A stretch of 64,000 nt of DNA from Fragilariopsis cylindrus CCMP1102 (Eukaryota > Bacillariophyta > Bacillariophyceae > Bacillariales > Bacillariaceae), in assembly GCA_900095095.1 (NCBI GenBank), contig FMBT01000423.1:1-64000 (forward strand), written 5' to 3'. The position numbers and the translations under genes were made by a program. A model generated the notes under the pieces. That model ran no database searches and had not been told where the DNA came from. It worked only from the letters and a program-made list of their open reading frames with translations. Shown in pieces: positions 11,011-21,677 of this stretch (positions are counted from its first letter, which is position 1; each line of letters begins with the position of its first letter).

Positions 11011-11235
11011 CTATCTAGTGATCGATTACCTTCGAAGACTAGCACTACCTGTAAAAGGAGTGAGTCAATTGGACGAGAATTCAAATACGACACTGGGCGT
11101 TCATCCGAGCCAGCGTTTCAAGACTTGAACTTTGCAGCTCTACGGACTTACAAAGAAGGAAAACCGCGACCTGTCCATCAATATTCAGATCCAAACGATC
11201 CAATGTGCTGCCCTCACAATTTGTTAATGGCTTAG
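11011..11235 (+). pseudogene. Possible tyrosine-recombinase (Crypton-like) fragment
   Basis: A 74-codon frame open at its left end, with no ATG, containing GREFKYDTG, ALRTYKEGKPRP and HQYSDPNDPMCCPHNLL. The pattern H-x-Y-x-D-P-x-x-P-x-x-C-P-x-x-L resembles a segment of diatom tyrosine-recombinase-like proteins. That is recalled family knowledge and is weak. It could instead be the last exon of an unrecognised gene. The sequence from 10700 to 11010 shows no extension that I can read. Confidence 0.3.
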
Positions 11236-11999
11236 AAAAAATCTGTGCGTGTCTTGCCTACTTTATCAGATTTTGATTGCTTTCTGGTTAGTCGGTTCGC
11301 CGGGGGGGGGGGGGGCATTTGCTTCGCGGTTGTTCTATGAGAACTCCTTCATTTTTAGCGCTGGCTTCGCACAGGCCGCTACCATTATAGTCGAATTAGA
11401 AACTGTAGTACTTCTGCTCTTATCACTCAAGCAATTGTTTTGGGTAAAGTCATATAATTTTTCCATTGCTGCACGATCGTTTGTAGTACCACAGCTACTA
11501 AGTTGTAGTTTGTACGATTTTAATAATTTTTGGACAGCTCTCTCATTTTTTGAGTCGGATTAACTTTTAGTCGTATTTTAAAACTTCATAATAATGTCGG
11601 AAAATTAATTTTGATTCACAGTTCTCCTCTTACTACTGATTTCTACTTGTTAATTTCTCTCAGGGCTTTTTTTACGTGTTATGAGCTCAGGAGTGCAATC
11701 ATGTATCGTGCACTCCAAGCACGCCCACGCGTAAATCACGTTCTCTGCGCTTGCTGAAGCATGCGTTTTTGATGATGACGATTTTTGTTTTCGACTATTA
11801 TATCATCAACAAAATAGAAGTTTTGTACATTATGTAATGCTTATGTTCCGAACAAGCACTGTAGCGAAAACAAAAATCAAGTTAACGCAGTATTTCCACA
11901 CACGCACAGTAGTAGTACTATTTATGTAATTACTTGACAACAACGACACACACAAAAAAAGGTTATTCGAATTTCTTTGCACAGACAGCTAGTATCATC
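11236..11999. other. Intergenic with a poly-G run
   Basis: A 14-base G homopolymer lies at 11302-11315. The remainder is the probable promoter and 5' UTR region of the flavodoxin-domain gene, with nothing else recognised. Confidence 0.5.
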
Positions 12000-12716
12000 A
12001 TGTGTGTACCTACCAATTCATCCCCGCTTCGTATCTTGGCTGTATGGGGATCCGAGTGTGGTGGAACAAAGAAAGAAACCAAGCAACTCGTGGAGGGTTG
12101 GGAGACAACAGAAAACTATGTTGTTACAGTGTTGGAAGGGGATAAGGCTGCCGATAAGTTTGACCAGATCACGGTAGAGAACTACGATCTGTTGGTGGTG
12201 CTCACTTCATCCTTCGGCGATGGCGATCCTCCGACTGGATTTGGAAAGTTTCTCTACAAGATGTATGAGTCCGCCAAAGATGGAAAGAAGGCGTTTGCTG
12301 GATTGGAGCACGCCGTTCTTGGATTTGGTAGTACCCATTACTACACCTTTCAAAACGTTCCACGGTTGTGTGATCGATTATTGGAAGAGTCGGGAAGTCG
12401 ACGTTGTTTGATGCGCAAGGAAATTGACGAAATGGATGAACTGAGTGACAATGTAGAAAGCATTAAGGTTTGGAATAGTTCGTTCGTAAAATATTGCAAT
12501 GAGAAGAAGTCTGCAACAACGAAGGTAGCAACCGAATCGGTGTGTAAATGGACCGAACCAGAAAGTGAAGTCTTTGAAAAAAAACTTGGACCAGATGGAT
12601 ACGACTTAGGCTCTGGCCCGGCTGTAAGTCCGGTAGCTATATTCTCCGTGATTGGTGTGGCTGTCGCTGCCTTTGCATACTTCAAATTCGTAAAAGATGC
12701 TACAGAAGAAGCGTAA
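12000..12716 (+). CDS. Tail-anchored flavodoxin-domain protein
   Basis: 238 residues from the ATG at 12000. The open frame extends upstream, but only to a TTG, which is not a credible start. The flavodoxin fold has the usual FMN contacts: phosphate loop GSECGGTKKETK (about residues 16-27), TSSFGDGDPP (about 76-85, loop next to the isoalloxazine) and LGFGSTHYYTFQNV (about 106-119). After a polar linker, a hydrophobic segment VAIFSVIGVAVAAFAYF near residues 215-231 and a short acidic tail make it C-terminally membrane anchored. Diflavin reductases have similar FMN modules, but no FAD/NADPH domain follows here. It probably carries electrons to a membrane partner, which is an inference. It lies between the two minus-strand secreted paralogues. 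Confidence 0.88.
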   Translation: MCVPTNSSPLRILAVWGSECGGTKKETKQLVEGWETTENYVVTVLEGDKAADKFDQITVENYDLLVVLTSSFGDGDPPTGFGKFLYKMYESAKDGKKAFAGLEHAVLGFGSTHYYTFQNVPRLCDRLLEESGSRRCLMRKEIDEMDELSDNVESIKVWNSSFVKYCNEKKSATTKVATESVCKWTEPESEVFEKKLGPDGYDLGSGPAVSPVAIFSVIGVAVAAFAYFKFVKDATEEA

Positions 12717-13752
12717 AATAAAGCAATTATTCATTGCGCTCTGCTATCATGAATTACTTGATTTTTACTTGTTGCAAACCTCTTGTATAGAGTGCATTTA
12801 CGCCAGTGGTCAGAGTAAAAGTCATAATTGATGAGGTGGAATGAACAATAACAACAGATACGCATTTTGATGAGTTCACTTATTTAAGGTATCAGTTCAG
12901 TTTACTTGTGATTATGATGACTTGTATAATACCAGTCAATTCAATAGGAGAATTGACTGGTCGTAGCGAATCATAAACTGTATATAATAGAATAGAACAG
13001 AATAGTATTACTGTATGTAGAAGATCGTTTATAACACGTAGTTTTCTATATTTGTATTCATTAAGGATAGAAGGAGGACGATGCCAATTAAGCTAGTGCT
13101 GTGTGGCTGCGGGCATGCTAAATCTTTCCCAACAATACTGTACATTGCATTGTATGGTTTCAACTACGAACTCTATATAAATCAAGACAGGCATATATTC
13201 CATCCGTTTACAATCGTCATTATTATTTATTAAAGACCAGAGTACTGTGTCTCGTATGCAGTATATATGGGGCAGTCAGTAGTTTGTGTAGTGGTTATAT
13301 TTTTTATCATTTCTTACTGTTCTTGAGTGGTTGGAATTTGTGAGCAACACTCTCAACTTACATTAGCCAACGACGCACAGCAACAACAACGACAAAAACA
13401 CAACATCAGTGATGTACTCGCACGCACAGGCAAAAGCACAGCACAGCACAGCACTTGTATGGTGATCGAATCGAATCGAATCGAATCGAATCGAATCAGA
13501 TAATGCATTGTTATGAATAGTAGTAACATAGAAGAAAGTTGGTAAACGTGGGACTATTGTACTTGTATTTGTATTGCTATCTAGTATTTTAGGTATGTAA
13601 TACTGTAGTACGTGTAGTAGTGCTCTCAAAATCTTCCCTTATTATAGTTATGAATTTATCTATATCTATACCTATTGCATTGTATTTGTATTATACATCG
13701 ATCAGCAGCAGCAGCAGCAGGTATTCAATACAGCTATACCCAATAATAACAA
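12717..13752. other. Intergenic with a (GAATC)n tract
   Basis: Contains a GAATC pentanucleotide repeat at about 13467-13497, the same kind of repeat that is greatly expanded at 60.3 kb. A short (CAG)n lies near 13705-13721. No gene is recognised. Confidence 0.6.
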
Positions 13753-15156
13753 TTATACAATCTTTAATTTATAGTATATATAGTTTGATACTTTATTTGT
13801 TCGCAACATTCTTGTTGTTCTTCTTCGTGAGAAATTAATGTCTGTTGGATCCAGTGGTGGACTACATTTTCCACATGCTTCTCTACACCAATGATTTTTG
13901 ATTGATTTTCTTTTATATTTTTTATGACATTTATTTTTCCTAGCAGCCCATAAACAATTTTTCTTTTTCTTTCCTTTAAATTTGAATTTTCCTTTATCTT
14001 TACACGACGCTTCCTTAGGTGCTTTCGTTGGAGCTTTTGTTGGTGGTTCTGTTGATACAAAGTTAAATGTTGTTGGTGCATCTGTTGGTTCTGGTGCTTT
14101 CGTTGGAGCTTTTGTTGGTGGTTCTGTTGATACAAAATTAAATGATGTTGGTGCATCTGTTGGTAGAAAAGGTGCTTCCGCAGGTGCTTTCGTAGGTGCT
14201 GTTGTTGGTGGTTCTGTTGATACAGAGATAAATGTTGTTGGTGCATCTGTTGGTAAAACAGGTGCTTTCGTAGGTGTTTTCGTAGGTGCTTCCGTAGGTG
14301 CTTTTGTTGGTGGTTCTGTTGATACAATTGTTGGTGCATCCGTTGGTAAGCCATCAGTAATGATTTGAACTGTTGTTGTTATTGTTGTACCACCATCATT
14401 TGATTTTGTTGTAACATGAAATACTTTATTGTTTTCATCTTCATCTTCTTCTTCTTGTTGACCTTGTTGTTGTTGTGAGGAACTTGATGATGATGAAAAA
14501 ACAATTAACCCATATTCAATCATTTGATTCAATTTGTTTCGTTTATCACCATTAATATGAAGTGTCGAATCGTCATCCATAATCAGTTTACATCCACCAA
14601 CACCGGAGGAACTGATTTGATCACAGATATTAATATCATTGGCATGGATTTGTGCATTACCAGTTAAGATTACTATCCCAGATCCTTCCGAACCAATTGT
14701 CAGGGTTTCACCAATAGTAATTTGTGTATTATGTGATGCAAACACTGTACCATCACTTTCTAAAAATTGTCCAATAATCATATTGGTGGCAACATTTAAT
14801 GTTGCACCATTTAATAAATCAATTTGTACACTTTCCATGGAATTCGATGATCCTGATCGACCAATAATTAATTCCTCTACTTCTGCAGTTTCTTGTATCG
14901 AATCAATAGCGACGTATGTATTGGATTCATCAATCCATACTGTATCTATTGAGGTTGGTAGTTTTAATATATCAGTCCACCGGGATGGATCAAACCATGA
15001 GGAACTATCACTAATTGTACCATCAAATTTATCATAAGTTTCTGCTTCTGCTGATACTTGTGCTTGTGCTTGTGCTGCTGCATTTACTACTGTTGCTATT
15101 GTTGATATCAGAGCGATATTCGTGATGAATAGTAGTAGTAAAAATTGAGAAATCAT
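13753..15156 (-). CDS. Secreted beta-rich protein with PT-rich linker and ShK-like domain
   Basis: 467 residues, intact. A signal peptide covers residues 1-27 (ISQFLLLLFITNIALIS). Residues 42-215 form a repetitive beta-rich domain (SSWFDPSRWTDILKLPTS, VEELIIGRSGSSNSM, NMIIGQFLESD, GIVILTGNAQIHAND) that could fold as a beta-helix. A Gln/Glu/Asp-rich stretch follows. Then come five PTDAPT/STEPPTKAPTKAP units (about 270-385), the Pro/Thr linker typical of diatom secreted proteins. It ends with a Lys-rich six-Cys module (CKDKGKFKFKGKKKKNC to REACGKC) and a basic tail. It is probably an O-glycosylated cell-wall or extracellular protein. The copy at 8618-9804 lacks the linker but has two Cys modules. 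Confidence 0.85.
   Translation of the reverse strand: MISQFLLLLFITNIALISTIATVVNAAAQAQAQVSAEAETYDKFDGTISDSSSWFDPSRWTDILKLPTSIDTVWIDESNTYVAIDSIQETAEVEELIIGRSGSSNSMESVQIDLLNGATLNVATNMIIGQFLESDGTVFASHNTQITIGETLTIGSEGSGIVILTGNAQIHANDINICDQISSSGVGGCKLIMDDDSTLHINGDKRNKLNQMIEYGLIVFSSSSSSSQQQQGQQEEEDEDENNKVFHVTTKSNDGGTTITTTVQIITDGLPTDAPTIVSTEPPTKAPTEAPTKTPTKAPVLPTDAPTTFISVSTEPPTTAPTKAPAEAPFLPTDAPTSFNFVSTEPPTKAPTKAPEPTDAPTTFNFVSTEPPTKAPTKAPKEASCKDKGKFKFKGKKKKNCLWAARKNKCHKKYKRKSIKNHWCREACGKCSPPLDPTDINFSRRRTTRMLRTNKVSNYIYYKLKIV
14025..14352 (-). repeat. Coding repeats of the PT-rich linker
   Basis: About five in-frame copies of a unit encoding PTDAPT...STEPPTKAPTKAP inside the secreted protein gene. Unit length varies, which suggests ongoing slippage or unequal exchange. 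Confidence 0.9.
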
Positions 15157-16290
15157 TGTATTACAGTAATGCGATTTTTTCTGTGTGTCTGTTGTATGTA
15201 ATTTTTTTCATGTCTATTAGTAAGTTATATTTATGTGAATTGTGCGTTCTTTCTATGGCTGTTTTGGGCTCTTTTTTTGGGATCTCTTTTACTTCTTTTG
15301 TGTCTATCACTGCTCAGGTTCGCTCTACTTTTTGTACGATCTGCTGTTACGTAATTCAACAAAATAAAGTGGGTGTCATCTAATTTTCTTATTTTATGTT
15401 CCGCATCACATTTAGAGAACCCTTGAATACCGTATATCATACTCAATGAAAGAACAAAAAAACTTTTTTTTTTGAAATTAATGGCTTGTTTCGATTTAAC
15501 AGACTCCTCTGGTATTGTGTTTTTTCCGAATCACGGCTCGTGTTCATTTATTCAAAGTGTGTCTGTCAAAAGAAACGTAAAATACCTTATATTCTATTAT
15601 GCCCTCTCGTGACGTATCTATAGATGTTTTCGGCCATATATAATGATTGCGCTCAAGACTGATCGGGTCATCATTTAATACGTAAGACTTATACCTCACA
15701 TAACCATAAATAAAATTAAGTGCGGCTTGTTAGTTGCTATTTTGTTCCTAGTACTTCAAAAGTACGATTAAGCTTCGAATCTCATGAGACATTGACTAAT
15801 GTTCGAGTAAGACTAAATCTAGTCTCCTCTCGAACAAGCAAGACGTTAAGATTATGAATGGGAATGCAATGTACCGGTATGTGACCAACTTACAGCATTA
15901 AATTTTATTAATAAATCTTCAAAAAATATAATTATTAAGTAAGAAAAACCTTCTTTTCTATTGGTCCTCTTTTATTTTTAATAAAAGGGACTGTAGAAGA
16001 AAATCTAAAAAGATATATTATATCAAACGAACCCAATGTATGTGCGAACCGTTTGCTAATAAATCTGCGAACTGTACGTGATTACAATGCGATACTAGTA
16101 CACCATGGGTATGGTCTACTGGCACAGTGCTCCTGATGGCGTTTACAGAAGCCGAACTTTGCTCTACAATACTCTGTACACACACCTCGAGCAGCAGGAG
16201 GCTAGCTGTTATCGCGCAAGTGTCAAAAAATTGTCATTCCAGCCATTCTAGATACGAACAGTACATATTCTACAGTGGTAGTATCAATAC
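15157..16290. other. Intergenic, nothing recognised
   Basis: Probable promoter of the minus-strand secreted gene at the left end. Otherwise AT-rich and without coding signal. Confidence 0.5.
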
Positions 16291-16332
16291 ATACTATACA
16301 TACATACATACATACATACATACATACACACA
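16291..16332. repeat. (ACAT)n microsatellite
   Basis: Tetranucleotide ACAT repeats, slightly interrupted at the right end. Confidence 0.85.
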
Positions 16333-16457
16333 TACTTACAGTAGTACAGTAGGCAGTGTACTTCTGCCCACACTGTAGTACTCAAATGACAAAAATGAAG
16401 CAAATCGAATGAATCACACATCCTCATTTATGCTTCGACATTAATAAGACTATTGTT

Positions 16458-16650
16458 CGCCCTCTCATTTACATTCCTACATACAGTATATTGCTTTTAC
16501 TAATATTTTCATCACTACGAAGACGCGACATTCCTACACAGAATATTATTATGGTATACCCAATAACCTATGCCCTCTCATTTACATACCTCCATGTAAG
16601 CTTCTATTAATATTTTGATGACTACGAAGACGCGACATTCCTACACATAA
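16458..16650. repeat. Tandem duplication of a ~110-bp unit
   Basis: Both copies contain GCCCTCTCATTTACAT, TATTAATATTTT (first copy TACTAATATTTT) and CTACGAAGACGCGACATTCC. They lie 300-480 bp upstream of the protease gene. Confidence 0.75.
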
Positions 16651-16942
16651 ATTGTCATCGCTTCTATATATATAAGATAACTAAGAATGACGTAACTTTA
16701 TTAAAAAATCTGCAAAGATTCGATGATTCTAGAATCTCCAGTCAGTACTGCGCTGAAACAGGGGAGATCCTATGTGAGTGGAGACTCTGGATTCATCAAA
16801 AAAGACGACACGAGGACAACCTTTTTAGAATCAAATCATCCTACCACAAACACAAACACAAAGACAGAGACAGAGACAAACGCTAAGACAAAAACATACA
16901 CAAACAAGCAAGGCGCATTATTCATATTCGTGTAAAAAAATC

Positions 16943-17525
16943 ATGATGGTAACGTCGATGAAGATGAAGATGATGAATATTTCTCCTTTGATGCTGTTCG
17001 CATGGATTGTCGCTTTTGTGAACGCTAACTCAGAGGAGTTAATGATTGAGAAGAATCCACTCAGTTATAATAATGACACTAAAGTTGATATTAACCGTAA
17101 TCTTATCGGTAAGTAATAGTACACCGCGCTGTTTGTAATCTTCGTCGGTATCCTATAGCTATGCTTATGTTTCTGTCTCGCATATTAGTCTCTCTCTATG
17201 TCTTTCTCACCGAAACGTTCGTTTCGGTTGTTTCTCTCTTTGTCCACTTCTTTCTCTACACACTGTATAGTTGGTGGAGAAGAATCTGAGGTACTAGGAT
17301 TCCCTTATTTCGGTAAGCAGCTAATACATCGCTGTGTATTTGTTCTGTGCATGTGTCTGTCGATCGATCGGTAAAGTTACTGTTGATATCGGATCAGATC
17401 TCAAAATAACATTCGATCAATGTCAACTCTTTTTCCTATAAGTCCCCCACACGATCCAACACACACTGTGTTGACGTCTCTTTATCTCTCACTCGTTCGT
17501 TATTCCCTATTAATTTCCATCCACA

Positions 17526-17556
<31 letters not shown>

Positions 17557-17733
17557 ACATGATCGTAGTCCAAACATTACAAGGTGGTTGTGGTGGTGTA
17601 TTAATTGCAAATGAATGGGTCTTAACAGCAGCTCACTGCGGCGATCTTACAGGTAAATGACACCCTATTTTATCGTTATCTGCTATACTCTGTTAGTTGT
17701 ACTCGCTTGATCTCTCTCTCTCTCTCGCACACA

Positions 17734-17766
<33 letters not shown>

Positions 17767-19480
17767 TGCTCTTCTCACATAATGACTACTGCTTTTTATT
17801 TGGTACGTAGGCGAACAAGTTCTTATTAGTGCATTCAAGTATTTTGATAACACTGGCGGTTTTGGAAGTAGAGTACGAGCGTGTGTAACCTATATAGAAG
17901 AATCGAAATTTAGATGTAGGGCAGAAGTAGGTGATGGTCGTATATGCGATCGTAATAATATTAATAATGAATCACCATTCAAACAAGATTATGCATTATG
18001 TAAATTAAATCTCCCAGTTTATGTTGATGATGAAAACGTGAAATTAGAACTTAATTTCGATTCAGATTTTCCATCTACTGGAGATGATGTAATTGCTATT
18101 GGATTTGGTTCAACAAGATTAGGTGGACCACAAACAGAATTTATTCGAGATGTGACATTAAGCGTAAATTCAAATAGGGAATGTCGTAATGCTGATAGTA
18201 AAATTTATAATCCTAATTCAATTGGAAGTGAAAGTATCTGTGCATCTGATCCAGAAGGTGGTAAAGATACGTGTAGAGGTGATAGTGGTGGACGTAAGTT
18301 TCTTTGTATAATTTTCGGGTTATTAGTTGAATAAGTTTTTTTCCTTCCCTTCCTTCTCACATTCTTTTCTGTCTCCCTTCTCCTGCACATCTGTACTCAA
18401 CGATTACGATTGCTATTACGATTCGACGATGAAAAAAACAAACACAATAATACATTATATATCACTAGCCCTTATTACGAGAACATTCAATGCATTAGAA
18501 ACAAAATCTGTTCATTCGGTATGTAAATAATAATCCAAGGAATGTATACGATATCATCATGACGATGATCTGTGAATATCTTTCTTTAGCATGATAAAAC
18601 ATACATGTATACTTCCACACACACACCCAATTGCTTAATCTCTTTCTCTTTCTCTCTCTCTCCCAAAATAAATTCTAATTCAAAGCACGTTGGGATCACT
18701 TCGTGGGGAGATAATTGTGGAGAACAGGGTTCTCCTGGAGTTTATGCAAGAACATCAGCTGGACGTGATTTTATTAAAGGTACTATTTGTAATGATTTTC
18801 AAAGTAAATCACCATTCTGCCAAACACCTGTTACTTGTAATGTTAATGATAGTGAAACTAAATTAACAATCAAAGTAAGACCAGATAATTTCCCAGAGGA
18901 AACCGTTCTTATTGTAAGAGATATCACAGGTGGAGTAGGTGATGAAACATTACTTGAAGTTGGTACTACTGCTGAAAACAGGCGTTCCAGTGATATATAC
19001 AGATTCTTTACATACGAAGAATCATTATGCTTACGTCCTGGACGAGATTATCTATTTGAAATTTTGATAGAGCACAGGATGGATTTTATCTACAATTAAT
19101 GGTGATGAGCAGTATCTTGGATTTTATTCATTAATTTTAAACGATACTGAAGAAGTAAAAACATCCCGTGGTAGAAATTTTTTAGTGGCGAGGAATTCCA
19201 GTTTACAACTCCACCAAAACTTGAAGTCCCAGTCGGAATGTCATGTGTTGACGCAGCAAAAAATGTTGTTGTATTTCAGAAGAAGAAGAAGAAGAAGAAG
19301 AAGAAGGGTAGGATTAAGAATAAGAATTGCGCTAATTTTCTCAAGGGTAAGAGAAAGAGAAAGATCAAAAAGAGATGTAAAAAGAAGTTTAATGAAGTTA
19401 AAGTACAAGATGTATGCCCATTATCTTGTGGTAAAAAAGCAGGAGTTGGAAAGTGTAGCTCCCTCTTTGAAAAAAACTAG
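16943..19480 (+). CDS. Trypsin-like serine protease, six exons, C-terminus frameshifted
   Basis: Inferred exons are 16943-17108, 17271-17312, 17569-17652, 17811-18293, 18469-18518 and 18686-19099, with GT-AG introns of 158-256 bp that keep one frame. The order is signal peptide, propeptide, activation site with IVGGEESEV (Ile55-Val56), TAAHC (His92), FKQDYAL (Asp157) and CRGDSGGP (Ser256), so the S1 triad is complete. GITSWG and PGVYAR confirm the fold. After residue 415 the first frame stops at 19099, but homologous-looking sequence continues in other frames: INGDEQYLGFYSL, then FTTPPKLEVPVGMSCVD, then a Lys-rich Cys module (CANFLKGK to CPLSCGKK) ending at 19480. At least two indels therefore separate the catalytic part from its ShK-like tail, unless introns were missed. 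It is secreted. Introns 2 and 3 carry (CA)n tracts. Confidence 0.85.
17529..17555. repeat. (CA)n in protease intron 2
   Basis: CA dinucleotide tract a few bases upstream of the inferred 3' splice site at 17568. Confidence 0.85.
17710..17765. repeat. (TC)n and (CA)n in protease intron 3
   Basis: A TC tract followed by CA dinucleotide repeats within the intron 17653-17810. Confidence 0.85.
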
Positions 19481-19564
19481 AAAAAAAAACGAACGATGAT
19501 TTGCCCATTCATTAACCTATTGTAATCTTAAAAAAATAAAAATAAATGATCCACATACAGCGCA

Positions 19565-19981
19565 GTAACGCGGGCTTGACTCGTCGGCAACGCTTGACAA
19601 TTTGCCTTCTGACATTTTGAATATTTTCACCGTGTATTTACTAGTAGTAAAAAATTTAAATATTTTCAGATTTTCTCAGAGTATTTACTATGTATTTACT
19701 AGTAACAAATTTCTATGTAGGACTAAATAATTATTTTTGGTTTTAACTAGTTAATACGCGGTGAGCAAATTGTCAAGTTGGGGTATTTGAAATTCTAAAA
19801 ATATCTTTCTGTTTTTGGCTGTAACTTTTCAAATATTTGTCACTTTAACAAAAGTGATGCACCAATAGGAAGCCCTCACCAAGATCTTTCATTTAAGCCA
19901 TTAAAAATCACATTCCATGAAAAATAGTTGGTCAACATTTTTGTGAATCAAAAGCTCGGCAAACCGTCAAGCCCGCGTTAC
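19565..19981. mobile_element. MITE-like element with 16-bp terminal inverted repeats
   Basis: GTAACGCGGGCTTGAC at 19565-19580 has its exact reverse complement at 19966-19981. A second inverted pair lies inside: CTTGACAATTTGC near 19592 and GCAAATTGTCAAG near 19764. The element is about 417 bp, AT-rich and noncoding. Target-site duplications are not clear. Size and structure fit a miniature inverted-repeat transposable element, but the superfamily is unknown. Confidence 0.65.
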
Positions 19982-20703
19982 ATACTATTGATAATGGGGG
20001 CTTTAGTTAGGTTAGTTTATATTATGAGTATTTGTGTGGGAATACCTGTCAAATTGGTGTTGGAGCATTCTCCAACCAACAGTGACTATTTTAATTACAT
20101 CATCAATTGCTTTTTATAATGAGATATTTTTGAATTGCTTTCTATAACGGGATATTTTTGAAAACAGGGGTAAACTGCAATTACATCTATAATAATGGTG
20201 GGTTAGGATGATGATGCTTTCCATTCACAGGTAATATGTCCTAGTGAGGAAGTGATTCAATTCTGTGTTCAAATTTACCTGGTGGTATCTGAAAATAAAG
20301 ATAACGAACAGCTGTGTTTTGGGCTATAATCTTACTGTGTAGTGTGGGATGGTGTGTTCTTTCTTATTTTAATATATAGAAATGACAGTAAGAATACAAG
20401 CTGTAGTAATTTATCTTAACAAAAGTAGTATGGAGATGGTTGGTTGGTGTTTTATGCAGCAGACACCAACTGGTAGATAAATAACAACAACAAATATCTC
20501 ACTTGAAGAAACAACTTGAATGTACACACACCACACACCATCATTATGACACAACAATGGTTGTGCATACATTTTTTCTTGTACAAATGTAGGGCCGGTG
20601 ACTTATGGAATGAAAATACTACATACTTACTAGGTAAAAAACGCACATTAACTGCAAGAAAAAATAATAAACAGAGATGAAAACTGAAAAGACTAAATAA
20701 TTA
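19982..20703. other. Intergenic, nothing recognised
   Basis: AT-rich sequence between the inverted-repeat element and the reverse-transcriptase-like remnant. It could include the 3' end of that element. Confidence 0.4.
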
Positions 20704-21528
20704 CTAGTACTTCTCTCTCGTACCACGCCTAACCGGCATAAGTAAAATACACACATTAATAGGGCCATGGCATCCTAAGTTGTTCCTAATCTTGGGTAAA
20801 GGAAAAGTTCCACCTTCTCTATTTGGAGGAAAGTTGTTTGTTGGAGCTGTTTCTTCAACTGAGGGTTTAGATCCTTTCAGTAGTTGCTTAGCATTGATGA
20901 ATGGAGCTTGGTGGGTAGTTTCTTTAAATAGGGTGTGGATTTACCCAGGGTGGTAGCCTACAGCAATCAGACAGTGGAAGAAATATTCGACTTGGCGGTA
21001 GAAATCAATGGGGTAAGTGGTAACGGCATAGTATCGAAAGATCATGCCGATGATAGTACCTTTAATTATACAGGGATAGTGTGCAGAAGAGGGAGATAAG
21101 TACAGATATGGATTTTCTTTTTCCTCAGATATGTGTACCACTCCACCCTCTGGCATTCTAACCCATCCTAACAACATGTATAAAGTCCCAATCAGATGGT
21201 ATAGTCTGAGCTTAATATGCATAGGGTGTATACCTGGACCGGACTTTTGGGCGCTAGGTATGTGTTCTTCACATTGGAAGGTGGTAAAGGGTGTGATGCA
21301 GCCTAGGACATGGGAAAATGACCCATTTGGGGGGGGGGGGTATGTGACCCAGTACACACTCATAAAGATGAATTGTCCCAAAGTAAGCACATGGGGTTGA
21401 CCATATACACCTAAGGGGATATAAACTTGGCGAGCTATGGGCAAGACCATGCTAATGTGGGCGCTAAAGGGGAATAACCTGTGTGGGGGCCTAAATGACC
21501 CTGTTTGGGGCTTAGTACACCCTGACAC
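20704..21528 (-). mobile_element. Reverse-transcriptase-like retroelement remnant
   Basis: A minus-strand frame of 195 codons contains LGWVRMPEG, NPYLYLSPSSAHYP, IIKGTIIGMIFRYY and FYRQVEYFFHCLIAVGY. The pattern NLYLYxPPxSAHPPGxxKG...RYY...FFxRLxxxGY is familiar from the C-terminal part of RT-like ORFs in diatom genomes (recalled, not searched). The frame has one stop at 20941 and then stays open for about 78 more codons to 20704, as expected for a recently broken ORF. A 12-base G run at 21329-21340 shows as a run of prolines on this strand. The 1.7 kb repeat to the right may be its 5' part. Confidence 0.45.
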
Positions 21529-21677
21529 CTTCCTAACCTCCCTAGAGCCCGAAGCAATAGTTGGACCTTGTACCCATAGATATAATGTTGAGCTCCATAT
21601 AATTTTTCAAGGTTGTTAGGTCTGTATTGATTGGCACTTAGAGAAATTGTGTGTTTTAATAGCGGTGGGTTTTGACC

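Noticed and set aside
11934-11999. Upstream extension of the flavodoxin frame
   Set aside because: It begins at TTG; the first ATG at 12000 leaves the whole fold intact.
13764-14354. 196-codon minus-strand frame rich in QQNHQQKHLRKHL
   Set aside because: Shifted reading of the PT-rich linker repeats of the real secreted gene.
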